Source: Larix kaempferi
Lineage: Eukaryota; Streptophyta; Pinopsida; Pinales; Pinaceae
Direction: 5' to 3'
Assembly (NCBI GenBank): GCA_027924585.1
Contig: BSBM01000252.1
Coordinates: 2,046,001-2,110,000, forward strand
Length of the DNA stretch: 64,000 bases
Below the pieces are notes generated by a model. It worked only from the letters and a program-made list of their open reading frames with translations, was not told the origin of the DNA and made no database searches. The translations under genes and the position numbers were made by a program. This document shows, one piece after another, positions 56,201 through 64,000 of the stretch (position 1 is its first letter; the number at the start of each line of letters is the position of its first letter).

Positions 56201-59200
56201 GATATGGACTATACTCCGGCATGGTCACTGAATTCTACTCACTCATTCGATTGTTTAGATACGGTTTTGCCATCTGATGAAGCCATCTTAGAAGTCATGA
56301 TGGGCCTGGACCAACCTTGGGAACATATGCATCATAGGTCCTACATACTTCCGGATTTAGACAGAATTGAGAAAGGAGAATTCCCTTTGAGACCCGGTGG
56401 ACTTGTTGATCTGTCATCTTCTCCTTCTACTTCAAAAGCTGTTTATGCTGAAGGGAACATGGCTAATATTTCAAAAACAACTCCAGTCGACATTTCCACC
56501 AAGCCTGGGGTCATGGAAAATATTTTTATTGGTGCAGACTGCTCTCCAGAAGAGATAGCTCTGTATACCAAATTGTTTAAAGAATTCCGCGACGTTTTTG
56601 CCTGGTCATATGAGGAGATGCCAGGTATTGACCCAACCATTGTGGAACACGTCATCACGACATATCCTAATGCGAAACCTGTGAGGCAAAAGCTCCGTCC
56701 CGTAAACCCTAGAAAAGCAGCCGCCATCAAAGCTGAGGTGGAAAAGTTGCTCAAAGCCGGTTTCATTTATCCGATCGATATGATGGAATGGGTTTCAAAC
56801 CCCGTTCCGGTTGATAAAAAGCAAGGCACTATTAGAGTTTGCACTGACTTTCGAGATTTGAATAAAGCTTGTCCGAAAGACAACTATCCCACACCATTTA
56901 TCGATCAAATCATAGATGCGTGTGCAGGACATGAAATGTTCTCTTTTATGGATGGTTTTTTAGGATATAATCAAATAGAGATCAAACAGGAAGATCAGCA
57001 TAAAACAGCTTTCATTTGCCCATGGGGCACTTTTGCTTATCGGAAAATGCCATTTGGTTTGAAAAATGCTGGGGCTACCTTCCAGCGAGCAATGAATTTT
57101 GCTTTTCACGACATCAAACACATTGTAGAACCTTACTTGGACGATCTCCCGGCGCGATCTCGAAAGAGACGGGACCATCCGGATCACCTTAGACAAGTGT
57201 TTGAAAGATGCAGAAAATATAAGATTCGTTTGAATCCGAATAAATGTGTATTCTGTGTCGAATCGGGACGTTTGCTAGGTTTCATTGTCTCTAATCGTGG
57301 CATAATGGTTGACCCACTTAAAGTTGAGGCGATTGTAAATCTGCCTCCTCCTCGCACCTTGCGACAACTTCAAAGTCTGCAAGGCATGTCTAATTTCTTA
57401 CGGCGATTTATAATAAACTACGCCAAAATTACCAAAGGTTTTATGAGGCTACTCAAACAAGATTCTTATTTTGTGTGGGACGAAGCTGCACAATCATCCT
57501 TTGAAGCATTAAAAAAGGCACTTCTTTCAGCACCCTTGTTAAGCCCGCCAGATTACTCAAAAGATTTTTTGTTATACCTGGCGGCGTCTCTTACTACAAT
57601 TGGTATAGTTTTGGTTCAGGAAGACGATATGTTCCAAGAACATGTTGTCTACTATCTTTCTCGCGCATTGATAGCCCCTGAGGTTAAATACTCGCACGTT
57701 GAGAAGTTAGCACTTGCTGCGGTCTATGCGGTCCAGAGACTTCGTCACTATATACTTTTACGAACTACTACAGTGATAGCAGAAGTAAACCCTTTCCAGT
57801 ATGTTCTCACACGACGAATCATTGGTGGGAAATACAATAAATGGATTGTAATTCTACAAGAATTCGATTTGGTTTTCCAATCAGCTAAATCGAAAAAATC
57901 ACTAGTATTCGCGGAATTAATCTCAGAATTTCCAAGTGACCTAGAACGCGTGGAGGAAGAAACATCTTTTCCTGATGAACATATCTTTCTCATCGCCTCT
58001 TCTGACCCATGGTACGGAGATATTTTAATATATCTCCAGACTTTGAGGTGTCCTACCACTTTTTCCCGAGAAGAGCGACGTAAACTTAAAACCCATGCGA
58101 AAAATTACCTTATTATCTCTGATACTTTATATCGGCGTGGGGTAGATTCCATTTTACGACGTTGCTTAACTAGGGAAGAAGCTGAAGCAGTGTTAAACGA
58201 TGCCCACAGTGGAGCTTGTGGGGGACATCTTTCCGGGTTGGCAACAGCTCAGAAGATACTGCGTGCCGGATATTTTTGGCCCACAATCTTTAAAGATTGT
58301 GTGGAAGCAGTGAAACATTGTCGATCATGTCAGTTTTTCACTAAAAAAATGAGGGCACACCCAGCTCCTCTTCATCCTATAATTACAGCAGGTCCCTTCA
58401 CAAAATGGGGGGTTGATTTCATGACATGTAGTCCAGTTTCAGCTGGAGGACATCATTACATCATCGTTGCCGTTGACTACTTTACTAAGTGGGCAGAGGC
58501 AATGCCTACTGTTAAGGCAGATGGAGAAACTGCCGCTTATTTCGTATTTAATCAGATCATAGCACGGTTTGGTATACCTAAAGAGATAGTGACTGACCAT
58601 GGTAGACATTTCCAAAATAGCATGATGACTGAGTTATATACAATGCTTGGTTTTCGACAAGAACATTCGTCCTCATACTATCCTCAGGCGAATGGACAAG
58701 TTGAAGCAGTGAATAAAACGTTAAAAGTTATATTACAACGAACTGTTAATGCCAGTAGAAATAACTGGCACATCATGCTATACCCGGCTCTTTGGGCTTA
58801 TCGAGCCAACGTTAAGACTGCTACTGGTTTCTCTCCTTTCCAACTTGTGCATGGGATAGAGGCAGTGGTACCGATTGAATGCGAGATTCCTTCGCTAAAA
58901 CTAGCAGTTCAATTACTACCCGATACTTCAATACTTGAAGAACGTTTGTTACGCTTAGAACATCTAGATGAACAGCGCCGGGATGCGCTTACAACAAACG
59001 AGGTTCACAAAAAACGAGTCAAAGGACAATACGACAAATCCGTTAAACCCAGAGTTTTCATTGAAGGAGATTTGGTCCTACTTTGGGATCAAGACAAAGA
59101 ACCTTTGGGACCCGGTAAATTCAAATCCAGATGGCTCGGACCTTATATCATTTCTAAAGTTTTGAAGAAAGGTGCCTATGAACTGGTGGATTACGAAGGT

Positions 59201-59254
59201 AATAAGTTGGACGAGCCTAGAAATGGGCTCTACCTGAAGAAGTACTACGCCTAG
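53228..59254 (+). CDS. gag-pol: D gag-protease-RT-RNase H-integrase polyprotein, uninterrupted
   Basis: A single frame of 2,008 codons from the first ATG (53228); the frame is open upstream to 53189. Domains, with residues counted from 53210: GGNPYQQ repeats ~199-255; capsid ~272-470 (LPFLATLNLPDL, HLWCSSNSLNEDSIRLRLFQ); zinc knuckle CKLCKQNHLTHQC ~584; protease DEGAS ~784; linker with EGNMANISKTTPVDIS; RT with YLDD at 1309-1312; Ty3-type RNase H lacking its first Asp (YLAASLTTIG); integrase with HHCC zinc region, Asp in GVDFMTCS, Asp in VTDHGRHF and Glu in QVEAVNK; and C-terminal GPYIISKV. It makes capsid, replicates the RNA into cDNA and inserts it. Gag and pol in one frame implies processing by its own protease. 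Possible weak points are Leu for Ser in GFLGYNQ and Pro in YLDDLPARS. Confidence 0.95.
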   Translation: MTNTGGEPGGPQTPTLGMNTSTVNPSFTATSSQAQTTSVPTPSFSFNTSTLGMPSFTTMASIPTPTVRPSSMANCATPSTSQPLYQIPSTWVSTPVVGPSVSANMPVMGTMTAPSTSASAGFNNFVGPNLNQGSMPANNVPFSLFSGGGGNFFNQQYGGANTQPQWTNQQSTNPLSYGWGNFNHSFSQQQQLVGGNPYQQISGGNPYQQLTGGNPYQQLGGGNPYQHMAGGNPNHQMAGGNPYQQFMGQTMGAFPYQAPSYRPRLPFLATLNLPDLSKLTNDPVCHNSAWPPVPTKLPSDIPKFEGKAGEDPGDHVTTFHLWCSSNSLNEDSIRLRLFQRTLTGPAAKWYIELPAATFSSFGDLATVFLNHFQLPVRYDAGTELLSTFRQNKATHLSDHIQEWRRRKRLIKANIPPEFLLEWYLKSLLPYISKEVATSGVSNEEEAILRTQQLDLVYAQSGLLYEIIPDAPRSNTDLSRPKPGPHADGIVGSVNSAAFESLTKQVQALTVKHSTADIASVTTSPSTSESVNQVQNNQKGPRQPNNKKKGKKGEGNQQKPKKDNAEEGNKEEKKVRFPCKLCKQNHLTHQCPLLEEAQKLLKEKKPAVLKDPFPKGQGSTSGTSKTGGTSHASVDQTFINMVNSDALLQTRAKNYTPETQRKDKEIAESSTPLHIPVDPMPKIPKGVLKRASHNPNTRAASNYNVVEDLAQTPCAMSTLEVLQSCPLQRNALLAAIGSMESSNMSARFDMTDVKYRLPYHVSLQIEVVHGPMTIRRAVVDEGASTCIMSISCWKALGSPELVPSNTMLTAFDGRTFRPHGVLPSFNVTLAGKTVAVEIEVLDAPLDYNMLLGRSWTYAMQAIASAVFRVVMFPFEGKIVTVDQLSFTQGKHQTSTETTIPMVDQTAPVKESLGAGLYGSLMGTFDIPSPVLFMCSDVGTVTEKFTVGLRTDPWILPTTSDPFVPPSIAEVAYMETQHATMEHIMTPPVSVESDMDYTPAWSLNSTHSFDCLDTVLPSDEAILEVMMGLDQPWEHMHHRSYILPDLDRIEKGEFPLRPGGLVDLSSSPSTSKAVYAEGNMANISKTTPVDISTKPGVMENIFIGADCSPEEIALYTKLFKEFRDVFAWSYEEMPGIDPTIVEHVITTYPNAKPVRQKLRPVNPRKAAAIKAEVEKLLKAGFIYPIDMMEWVSNPVPVDKKQGTIRVCTDFRDLNKACPKDNYPTPFIDQIIDACAGHEMFSFMDGFLGYNQIEIKQEDQHKTAFICPWGTFAYRKMPFGLKNAGATFQRAMNFAFHDIKHIVEPYLDDLPARSRKRRDHPDHLRQVFERCRKYKIRLNPNKCVFCVESGRLLGFIVSNRGIMVDPLKVEAIVNLPPPRTLRQLQSLQGMSNFLRRFIINYAKITKGFMRLLKQDSYFVWDEAAQSSFEALKKALLSAPLLSPPDYSKDFLLYLAASLTTIGIVLVQEDDMFQEHVVYYLSRALIAPEVKYSHVEKLALAAVYAVQRLRHYILLRTTTVIAEVNPFQYVLTRRIIGGKYNKWIVILQEFDLVFQSAKSKKSLVFAELISEFPSDLERVEEETSFPDEHIFLIASSDPWYGDILIYLQTLRCPTTFSREERRKLKTHAKNYLIISDTLYRRGVDSILRRCLTREEAEAVLNDAHSGACGGHLSGLATAQKILRAGYFWPTIFKDCVEAVKHCRSCQFFTKKMRAHPAPLHPIITAGPFTKWGVDFMTCSPVSAGGHHYIIVAVDYFTKWAEAMPTVKADGETAAYFVFNQIIARFGIPKEIVTDHGRHFQNSMMTELYTMLGFRQEHSSSYYPQANGQVEAVNKTLKVILQRTVNASRNNWHIMLYPALWAYRANVKTATGFSPFQLVHGIEAVVPIECEIPSLKLAVQLLPDTSILEERLLRLEHLDEQRRDALTTNEVHKKRVKGQYDKSVKPRVFIEGDLVLLWDQDKEPLGPGKFKSRWLGPYIISKVLKKGAYELVDYEGNKLDEPRNGLYLKKYYA
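53799..53970 (+). repeat. D gag 27-bp repeat coding GGNPYQQ units
   Basis: Six to seven units of GGGGGCAACCCCTACCAACA code for GGNPYQQ(I/L/M)(S/T/A). All are in frame, with silent and conservative changes. Tyr/Gln/Asn/Gly composition suggests a disordered, self-associating gag arm. Confidence 0.88.
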
Positions 59255-59354
59255 GTTGAAGTACTTTTTCTTGTAACATAGCTGTATATTTCTGTATAGT
59301 TAGTTTTGTTATGCTCGTTAGGTGATCTAATGTGTGTTTCTCGTTTCATGTACC

Positions 59355-59356
59355 AG
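59355..59356 (+). promoter_or_regulatory. Splice-acceptor-like AG at the aRNH start codon
   Basis: TTTCTCGTTTCATGTACCAG precedes ATGTCAACC. B has TTTTTGCATGACCACAG before its aRNH ATG. A subgenomic spliced mRNA would explain how the ORF is translated; the donor was not identified. Confidence 0.5.
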
Positions 59357-59779
59357 ATGTCAACCACACATTTCTTAGGATTTGCTGATGGCGCCAGTCG
59401 CCACACCTGTCAGTTGGCTGCAGCAGCTTGGGTCATTTATTCACCCGCTGACCAACTTGTCTCTTCGGGGGGGGTTTGTTTGGGACCTACCACGAACAAT
59501 GTGGCTGAATACAGTGCAGTTATAGAACTTCTCCGAGATGCCCTCAGTCATGGCATTTCATACCTGGAGGTAAGGCTTGACTCACAACTAATTGTATTTC
59601 AGTTAACAGGTGTCTATCGGATCAGAGATCCAGGATTGCTACGACAGTTTCTACGAGTTAGATTATTGGAAAGACATTTTCATTCCATCAGATATGAACA
59701 CATTCCAAGAAATTTAAATAATTTAGCTGATTCGTTAGCAAACTATGTGTTAGATTGGCATTTGCATCATACATTGTAA
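59357..59779 (+). CDS. D second RNase H (aRNH), 140 aa
   Basis: A separate frame starting 102 bases after the polyprotein stop; an in-frame upstream ATG at 59330 is possible. It is a complete RNase H fold with all four acidic residues: Asp in GFADGASR, Glu in NNVAEYSAV, Asp in RLDSQLIV and Asp in NLADSLANYV. It ends in LDWHLHHTL as in B (LDWHINHTM). It likely does the RNA removal during cDNA synthesis, because the RNase H inside the polyprotein has lost its first Asp. In Tat-lineage elements I recall a similar second RNase H within pol; here it is a detached ORF. Confidence 0.9.
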   Translation: MSTTHFLGFADGASRHTCQLAAAAWVIYSPADQLVSSGGVCLGPTTNNVAEYSAVIELLRDALSHGISYLEVRLDSQLIVFQLTGVYRIRDPGLLRQFLRVRLLERHFHSIRYEHIPRNLNNLADSLANYVLDWHLHHTL

Positions 59780-59962
59780 ACAACATTCCACACATAAGAT
59801 TTAAAAACACATTCACATGTAAATAACCGATACTGTATATATAACTGATACCGTATCCAAAAATATGAGTTTCGAGTCACGAGTTTCATAAGTCAAGTCA
59901 TAAAAGTACAAAAGTTGGGCATGGCAGCCTCAAAAATATATACATATAATGTTTTTCTTCTC
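59780..59962. other. D spacer between convergent aRNH and antisense gene
   Basis: 183 bases, AT-rich, with no gene; probably the overlapping 3' untranslated ends of both transcripts. Confidence 0.6.
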
Positions 59963-61201
59963 CTATGGAGAAGGAGGAACCTCCTCATCATCTACCGCAT
60001 TACGGTAGCATATCACTAGTCTAGCAACCCTACGCAGTAATCTAAGCCATGCTGGGGGCACCCCAACAACATCCTCCTGCATGTCAACAGGTATCTGGTC
60101 CATGCGGCTGGTAGGAATCTCATGAGTCAGCCGACTCATTTTCCTCTCTAGGGTTCCCAGCATAGCTTCTGCTGCGGTGATATCAGCTGGCCTCACATAG
60201 ATAGTAGGATGGCCCTCGGGACGAACAGGCCCAACATCTGCATTGAACACTCGATTAGAACTCCCAAACTCATTTCATAAAAAATAAAATATTTGAAAAA
60301 TTTGAAAAAATTAAATAAATTCTCAAAAAGTAAACATACCAATATCTCCCCAGGCACCACCTGGCGGAAGTACCAGCTCTGGGTCATGACGAAAATCTAG
60401 TCCAGCATAGGGAAACTGCTCAAAAGCGGGAACTTGTCTCTCCCACCACCCCCAGAAGTCATCTGTATGGTAACAGTAGTGACTCTCCCCACCACCTTGG
60501 CGGAGAAAAATGTCACCCCAACGGCCTAGTCTGGGCTCACGGGGGTTAACCTGTGGTAATGGCATTCCCAAACTAATAGCAGGCATTCTCTCGAAGAAGA
60601 AAGTACACAAGATACTCCCGTACCTGAAATTCTTCATTGTACCAGATTTGCAACTTGTCAATTGATACTTCATGTTCACCAACAAGCTAGTACTCCAATC
60701 ATAAACATGCCCATGCAAGCACTGTACACCGACATGCATCGAGTTCCTAGAAGCCAAGTGTTGTGATGCACTACCGGATACCCGGTTGATCGTACTCACT
60801 ATTACTTTCAGCGGGAGACCATCAATAGTTGAAATCAGGACTTGGCTTCCCGATTTTTCTGCTCCGGCAACACAGTAGGTGTTCACATATTCTTGCACAG
60901 ACCGTGCACCCAAGCGAGATGTCCCTTTTAGATTGATTACGTCTCCTCTTCTTGAGAGACCGGTAATAAAATATATATCCTCAACGGTAAGCTCAAGAGT
61001 TTGTCCCCGGATGATGAAGGTATTAGTATCAACATCCCAATACTGAATCAATCTCCGAAACAGCTTGTTTAGTGCCCGCATGTTTACGGTTCGATAAAAT
61101 TTCAACAAACCGCATCTACGGAGCGCATGAAGGGTAGCAGGGTCTTGCATAGCTAGTCTATCCATGTCTTCATGCTCCCTTTCCCTCCATTGTAAGACCA
61201 T
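59963..61201 (-). CDS. D antisense plant-mobile-domain-like gene, two exons, 378 aa
   Basis: Opposite to gag-pol. Exon 1 is 61201-60340 and exon 2 is 60237-59963, giving 379 codons including stop. The ATG at 61201 follows an acceptor-like TTTTTGTGCAG|G, as in B, so a 5' untranslated exon is likely; the frame is also open upstream to 61327 through the hairpins. Visible motifs: LHALRRCGLLKFYRTVNMRA, LNKLFRRLIQYWDVDTNTF, LELTVEDIYFITGLSRRGD (the plant mobile domain signature), then SILCTFFFERMP, RLGRWGDIFLRQGGG, HTDDFWGWWERQVPAF and an acidic C-terminus. Host PMD proteins (MAIN, MAIL1) act in gene and transposon silencing. Whether this copy interferes with silencing is inference only. Confidence 0.78.
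60238..60339 (-). other. Intron of the D antisense gene
   Basis: On the minus strand: donor ATTG|GTATGTTTAC, acceptor TTCAATGCAG|ATGTTGG, 102 bases, strongly T-rich. Splicing gives GD-I-DVGPVRP in frame, where unspliced reading stops after seven codons. The position is identical to the intron in B. Because it is antisense to the element's genomic RNA, it is not removed during retrotransposition. Confidence 0.85.
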
Positions 61202-61261
61202 CCTGCACAAAAACCCCAAAAATTTTGAGTCTCGGCGCTTCATTTTGGCTTTGCAAATGTG

Positions 61262-61370
61262 TACGCTACTGTGTGTATTACACAGTAGCGTGTAGGCGCT
61301 ACTCTGTTTGAGTAAAGTAGCGCCCATTCGCCTTCATACGCTACTGTTATGTACACACAGTAGCGCCCGC
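61262..61370. repeat. D hairpin cluster 3 (upstream of the antisense gene)
   Basis: CGCTACTGTGT 61264-61274 with ACACAGTAGCG 61280-61290 (perfect 11-bp stem, 5-base loop). GGCGCTACTCTG...AGTAGCGCC. CGCTACTGT 61339-61347 with ACAGTAGCG 61357-61365 (perfect 9-bp stem). The cluster lies 60-170 bases upstream of the PMD ATG. Confidence 0.88.
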
Positions 61371-62013
61371 GCATAAAACTTTATGAGCATAGCGTTTCGG
61401 GCCATTTTTCCTCAAAATTTTAAAAATAAACCATTGAAATGCAAGGTGGGTTGATTGTTACTTACTTGATGGAAGTAGTTTGGCGTTTGGATGCTCCGTT
61501 TGATCACAAGAGAGATTTGAAATTCGTGAAAATGTGCCCAATGTTTGCCCTACAACACAAAATGAAAATTGATTTGTTAATATTGAAATTATATATATAA
61601 TTGGATTTTAATTTTTACCCATAATTTTTAATTTTCTATAGTTTCAAACATTTTCAAAAACCCTAATTAATTAATTGAAACACAAAATAAGGTATAAAAC
61701 TGATCCAAGTTCAATTTTCACTAACATGTTGTCGAATTCGTCTCTTGACCTCAAATTTCTTAACGATGAAACTTGTCAGTTAGCTAAACATTTCAAATCC
61801 ATATATTCTTTAAGATTTTTGCGTCATCAACTAATATTTTGTTGAAAACCTAGTTTTGGCAGGACATGAAGTTATGATCCCAGAAGCTGACCTTTAAGTC
61901 ATTTTAAGCTCTTGTTTGGACTATTTAAACCTAAACAAGATTGCCGAGCAGACTTGTCCTCTTCAAGCTCGTTAAAGTACCCGAAGGCTCATCCACTCAG
62001 GTATAGAATTACG

Positions 62014-62050
62014 CCTTTTCCGGGCCTCAGTGGATTAACTACGGAAAAGG
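62014..62050 (+). other. D hairpin CCTTTTCCG...CGGAAAAGG
   Basis: Perfect 9-bp stem (62014-62022 with 62042-62050). It is followed by TATACTCTAG and GCTAGAAGAGTTCT, which are also found next to the matching hairpins in B and G. Confidence 0.75.
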
Positions 62051-62160
62051 TATACTCTAGGTATACGTCAGTATGCGCTAGAAGAGTTCTCCTTTCATTG
62101 TTTTATACTTTTTCGGGGGAGGAGACTAACTATACGAAAAAGGACCTTCTAGAGTCTCTC

Positions 62161-62453
62161 TTTAGGGTTTTCAGACTCTCTAAATATGAAAATACCAAGC
62201 GAGCACAGACCAATCCGGGCTCGATATAAAATCCACGGACAGGTGAAAAGAGGATTGTTTAAGTTTTTCAGACTCTATAAACAGGAAAACACCGGCGAGC
62301 ATTAATCTGCTTGGGCTCGATACTAAAATCCACGAGCAGATATATGGAGTTATTGTTTAAGTTTTTCAGACTCCTTAAAATTGAAAACACCGGCGAGCAA
62401 GAACAGATCTCGGCTCGATACTAAAATCCAGAGATCAGTACATATAGAGTAAT
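62161..62453 (+). repeat. D ~98-bp direct repeat, three copies
   Basis: Units start at 62161, 62258 and 62356. Shared words are TTTTTCAGACTC, GAAAACACCGGCGAGCA, GGCTCGATACTAAAATCCA. B and G carry two-copy versions with CTGGGCTCGTA and AAAATTGAAA. Confidence 0.85.
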
Positions 62454-63754
62454 CTTCTATCTCTTCTTCGAACTCTTTAAATTATGAAGAAGGTACTGAG
62501 TCTTCCTCCCATGGGCTCATTAAATTATTTACATGGTTGGACCTTTTGAGTTTTCATTCTTTCTTGGACTCATTAAATCCACAAGAAGGGTATTCTTTTA
62601 TCTAAAAAGAATAAGGAATGGGAAAACACATCATATCTTCATTGTTAAAGGCAGTATCAGTCAAGTCCTATCCTTGAACACAGCACCTACTTGAGTCTAT
62701 CTTGTCGGTTGGGCTTAGTTTTTGGCTTTAAGGTGAACCTTTCCTCCGAGTTATTTACTCCCCCGGTTGGTTATTCTTCCAACCATATGGAGGGTCTGCT
62801 AATGTCTCTTACATTTCAGACTTATTTACCCCATTATGTCAAAAACTGCCTAAGTCACTTTGTGTCGTGCTCAATGTTCAAGGATATACCCTGTGTCGGC
62901 CATTCTGCAGTTTACCTTGACCTCATGTGTCGGCCTTCCTAGTGTCAGTCTTGTTACATATCATTTCATATCCACTCTTACCAGTTGAGTGTTCCTCGAG
63001 TTGGATGATGGAGGATGCCTTAAGGCCTCCCTTCCAACGGACTTCTTCCCATCGACATCAAATCATTATTCTGGGTTTGAAGTTTAGAGTTTCGGTTAGT
63101 ACCTTGGAGATTGCAGTCACCAGTGGCAATTTTCCTCGCTGTTGAATGATGAGAATACATCAATGTCTCTTCTTCGACAGGATTCCCAAGTGTTCGACTC
63201 CAAGTCCACCTATTCACATTTGGCGAATCGTACTTGGTACCTTGGACCCCATCATCATTATCGGTGGAAGTCCTCGCGTTTGTTAACGGTATACATCAAT
63301 GACCGGTAATCAGACGATGCCCTCCGTGTTCGACTATCAGCTCATCTATTCACATGGCTCGGGTTTGTACCTAGGGTTGTTATGGGATGAAGACCTTGGG
63401 ATTTGGATGACATAACCCCATTTTGTTATCACCCAAGTTGCGCAAGACTGAGCCTCACTTCTATACGGCTCTCCATGAGACATAGATCCAGTGTGTTGTT
63501 ATGGCTATGATCTCTTAGTTTGACATGGATCCACGCTTGTATTTCAAGTGGCCATGCTTTTATATACATCTCCTTGTTATGTATCGGAGATCATGTTGTA
63601 TCACTCTACACATCTATAAGATGTCAACAATGTAATTGCTCGCTGACCTTGATTTTTGTTGCAGGTTTTCTGCGACTTCGTTCTGCGGTTCTGTGCTCTC
63701 TCTCTGGTTTTGGATTATAATGTATTTCGGCCATCGTTACCCTCTGATCTCACA

Positions 63755-63768
63755 CATTAGGGGGCATC
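63755..63768 (+). other. D polypurine tract
   Basis: ACATTAGGGGGCATC-type tract (63755-63768) abuts the 3' LTR and resembles B and G (CATCAGGGGGCAAT). Confidence 0.85.
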
Positions 63769-64000
63769 TGTTATAGGTCAAACTTGCACCTCTCCGTCCG
63801 TGATCACCCTGAGCTGCTGATCACACAAAAGGACAACTTGGATGGAGGAGCATGTTGACCTTGGATATCATGACAACTCATCCCATTTCCCGAGAATACT
63901 GAAAAACATACAAAAACATCATTTTGAAGTATGAGCGCTACTCTACTTAAAGAGACTAGCGCCCATACGCGACTCCAGTGCATAATAGTAGCGCCCATAT
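63769..64000 (+). repeat. D 3' LTR, first 232 bases
   Basis: Identical base for base to 49818-50049 as far as the window goes. Confidence 0.93.

Larger units (their letters stand above)
61371..63754 (+). other. D 3' noncoding region
   Basis: About 2.4 kb with no convincing gene. It contains the hairpin and repeat module below and otherwise non-repetitive sequence up to the PPT. The part near 61440-61560 would be the 5' flank or promoter area of the antisense gene. Confidence 0.7.
49818..64000 (+). mobile_element. Element D: young, structurally complete Ty3/gypsy element with aRNH ORF and antisense PMD gene
   Basis: The 5' LTR is 49818-50840 and the 3' LTR starts at 63769 and runs off the edge; the element should be near 15 kb. 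The 232 overlapping LTR bases are identical by eye. Order: LTR, PBS, 2.3-kb leader, gag-pol in one open frame, aRNH ORF, antisense spliced PMD-like gene, 3' noncoding repeats, PPT, LTR. It landed in A2's protease region; flank ACATC (49813-49817) is the expected TSD. The Tat-like affinity is an inference from the PBS, the degenerate first RNase H and the extra aRNH. Confidence 0.92.

Noticed and set aside
63804-63998. 64-codon minus-strand frame in D's LTR, similar to the N-terminus of the longest antisense PMD frame
   Set aside because: The similarity comes from both frames crossing the same CGCTACT hairpin repeats, not from shared protein ancestry.

Overview
This is plant nuclear intergenic DNA. 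I see no host gene, tRNA, rRNA or CRISPR array. Almost every base belongs to a nested stack of LTR retrotransposons, which suggests a seed plant (or other vascular plant) with a large, retrotransposon-rich genome. The species cannot be named from this sequence.

Nesting, inferred from LTR ends, primer-binding sites (PBS), polypurine tracts (PPT) and 5-bp target-site duplications (TSD). F, an old minus-strand Ty3/gypsy element exposed at 44390-48145, is interrupted on both sides. On its left sits E (1-44389, minus), a coding-poor element with ~2.9-kb LTRs. E's 3' LTR carries a triplicated 1.83-kb segment. That LTR is itself hit by A1 (4624-9020, a chromovirus-like derivative without a reverse transcriptase core) and by X (9521-34198, probably a solo LTR). 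X contains B (10249-33300, minus, Ty3/gypsy), and B contains C (24442-32105, a Ty1/copia derivative). E's internal region holds G (37712-40888), a gag-pol-less derivative of the B family. On the right of F sits A2 (48146 to beyond the edge, minus), a second copy of the A family. A2 contains D (49818 to beyond the edge, plus). D looks like the youngest insertion: the 232 visible bases of its 3' LTR match its 5' LTR base for base.

D is the centrepiece. It has a single open gag-protease-RT-RNase H-integrase frame of about 2,000 codons. A separate second RNase H (aRNH) ORF follows, with an AG splice-acceptor-like site directly at its ATG. Downstream, on the opposite strand, is a gene for a plant-mobile-domain (PMD)-like protein with a recognisable intron. 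B carries decayed homologues of all these parts in the same order, with the intron at the same codon position and the same CAG acceptors. Both elements also carry an element-specific repeat cluster in two matching places: the gag leader and just upstream of the antisense gene. In D these are perfect hairpins of the CGCTACTGT type; in B they are CCGCGG-type repeats.

The A family, C and G are non-autonomous. A and C have lost the RT core and G has lost all of gag-pol. Two A copies share the same deletion junctions, so the gutted form itself spread, presumably using enzymes supplied by relatives. C also carries a 1.2-kb array of small palindromes whose two arms change together.
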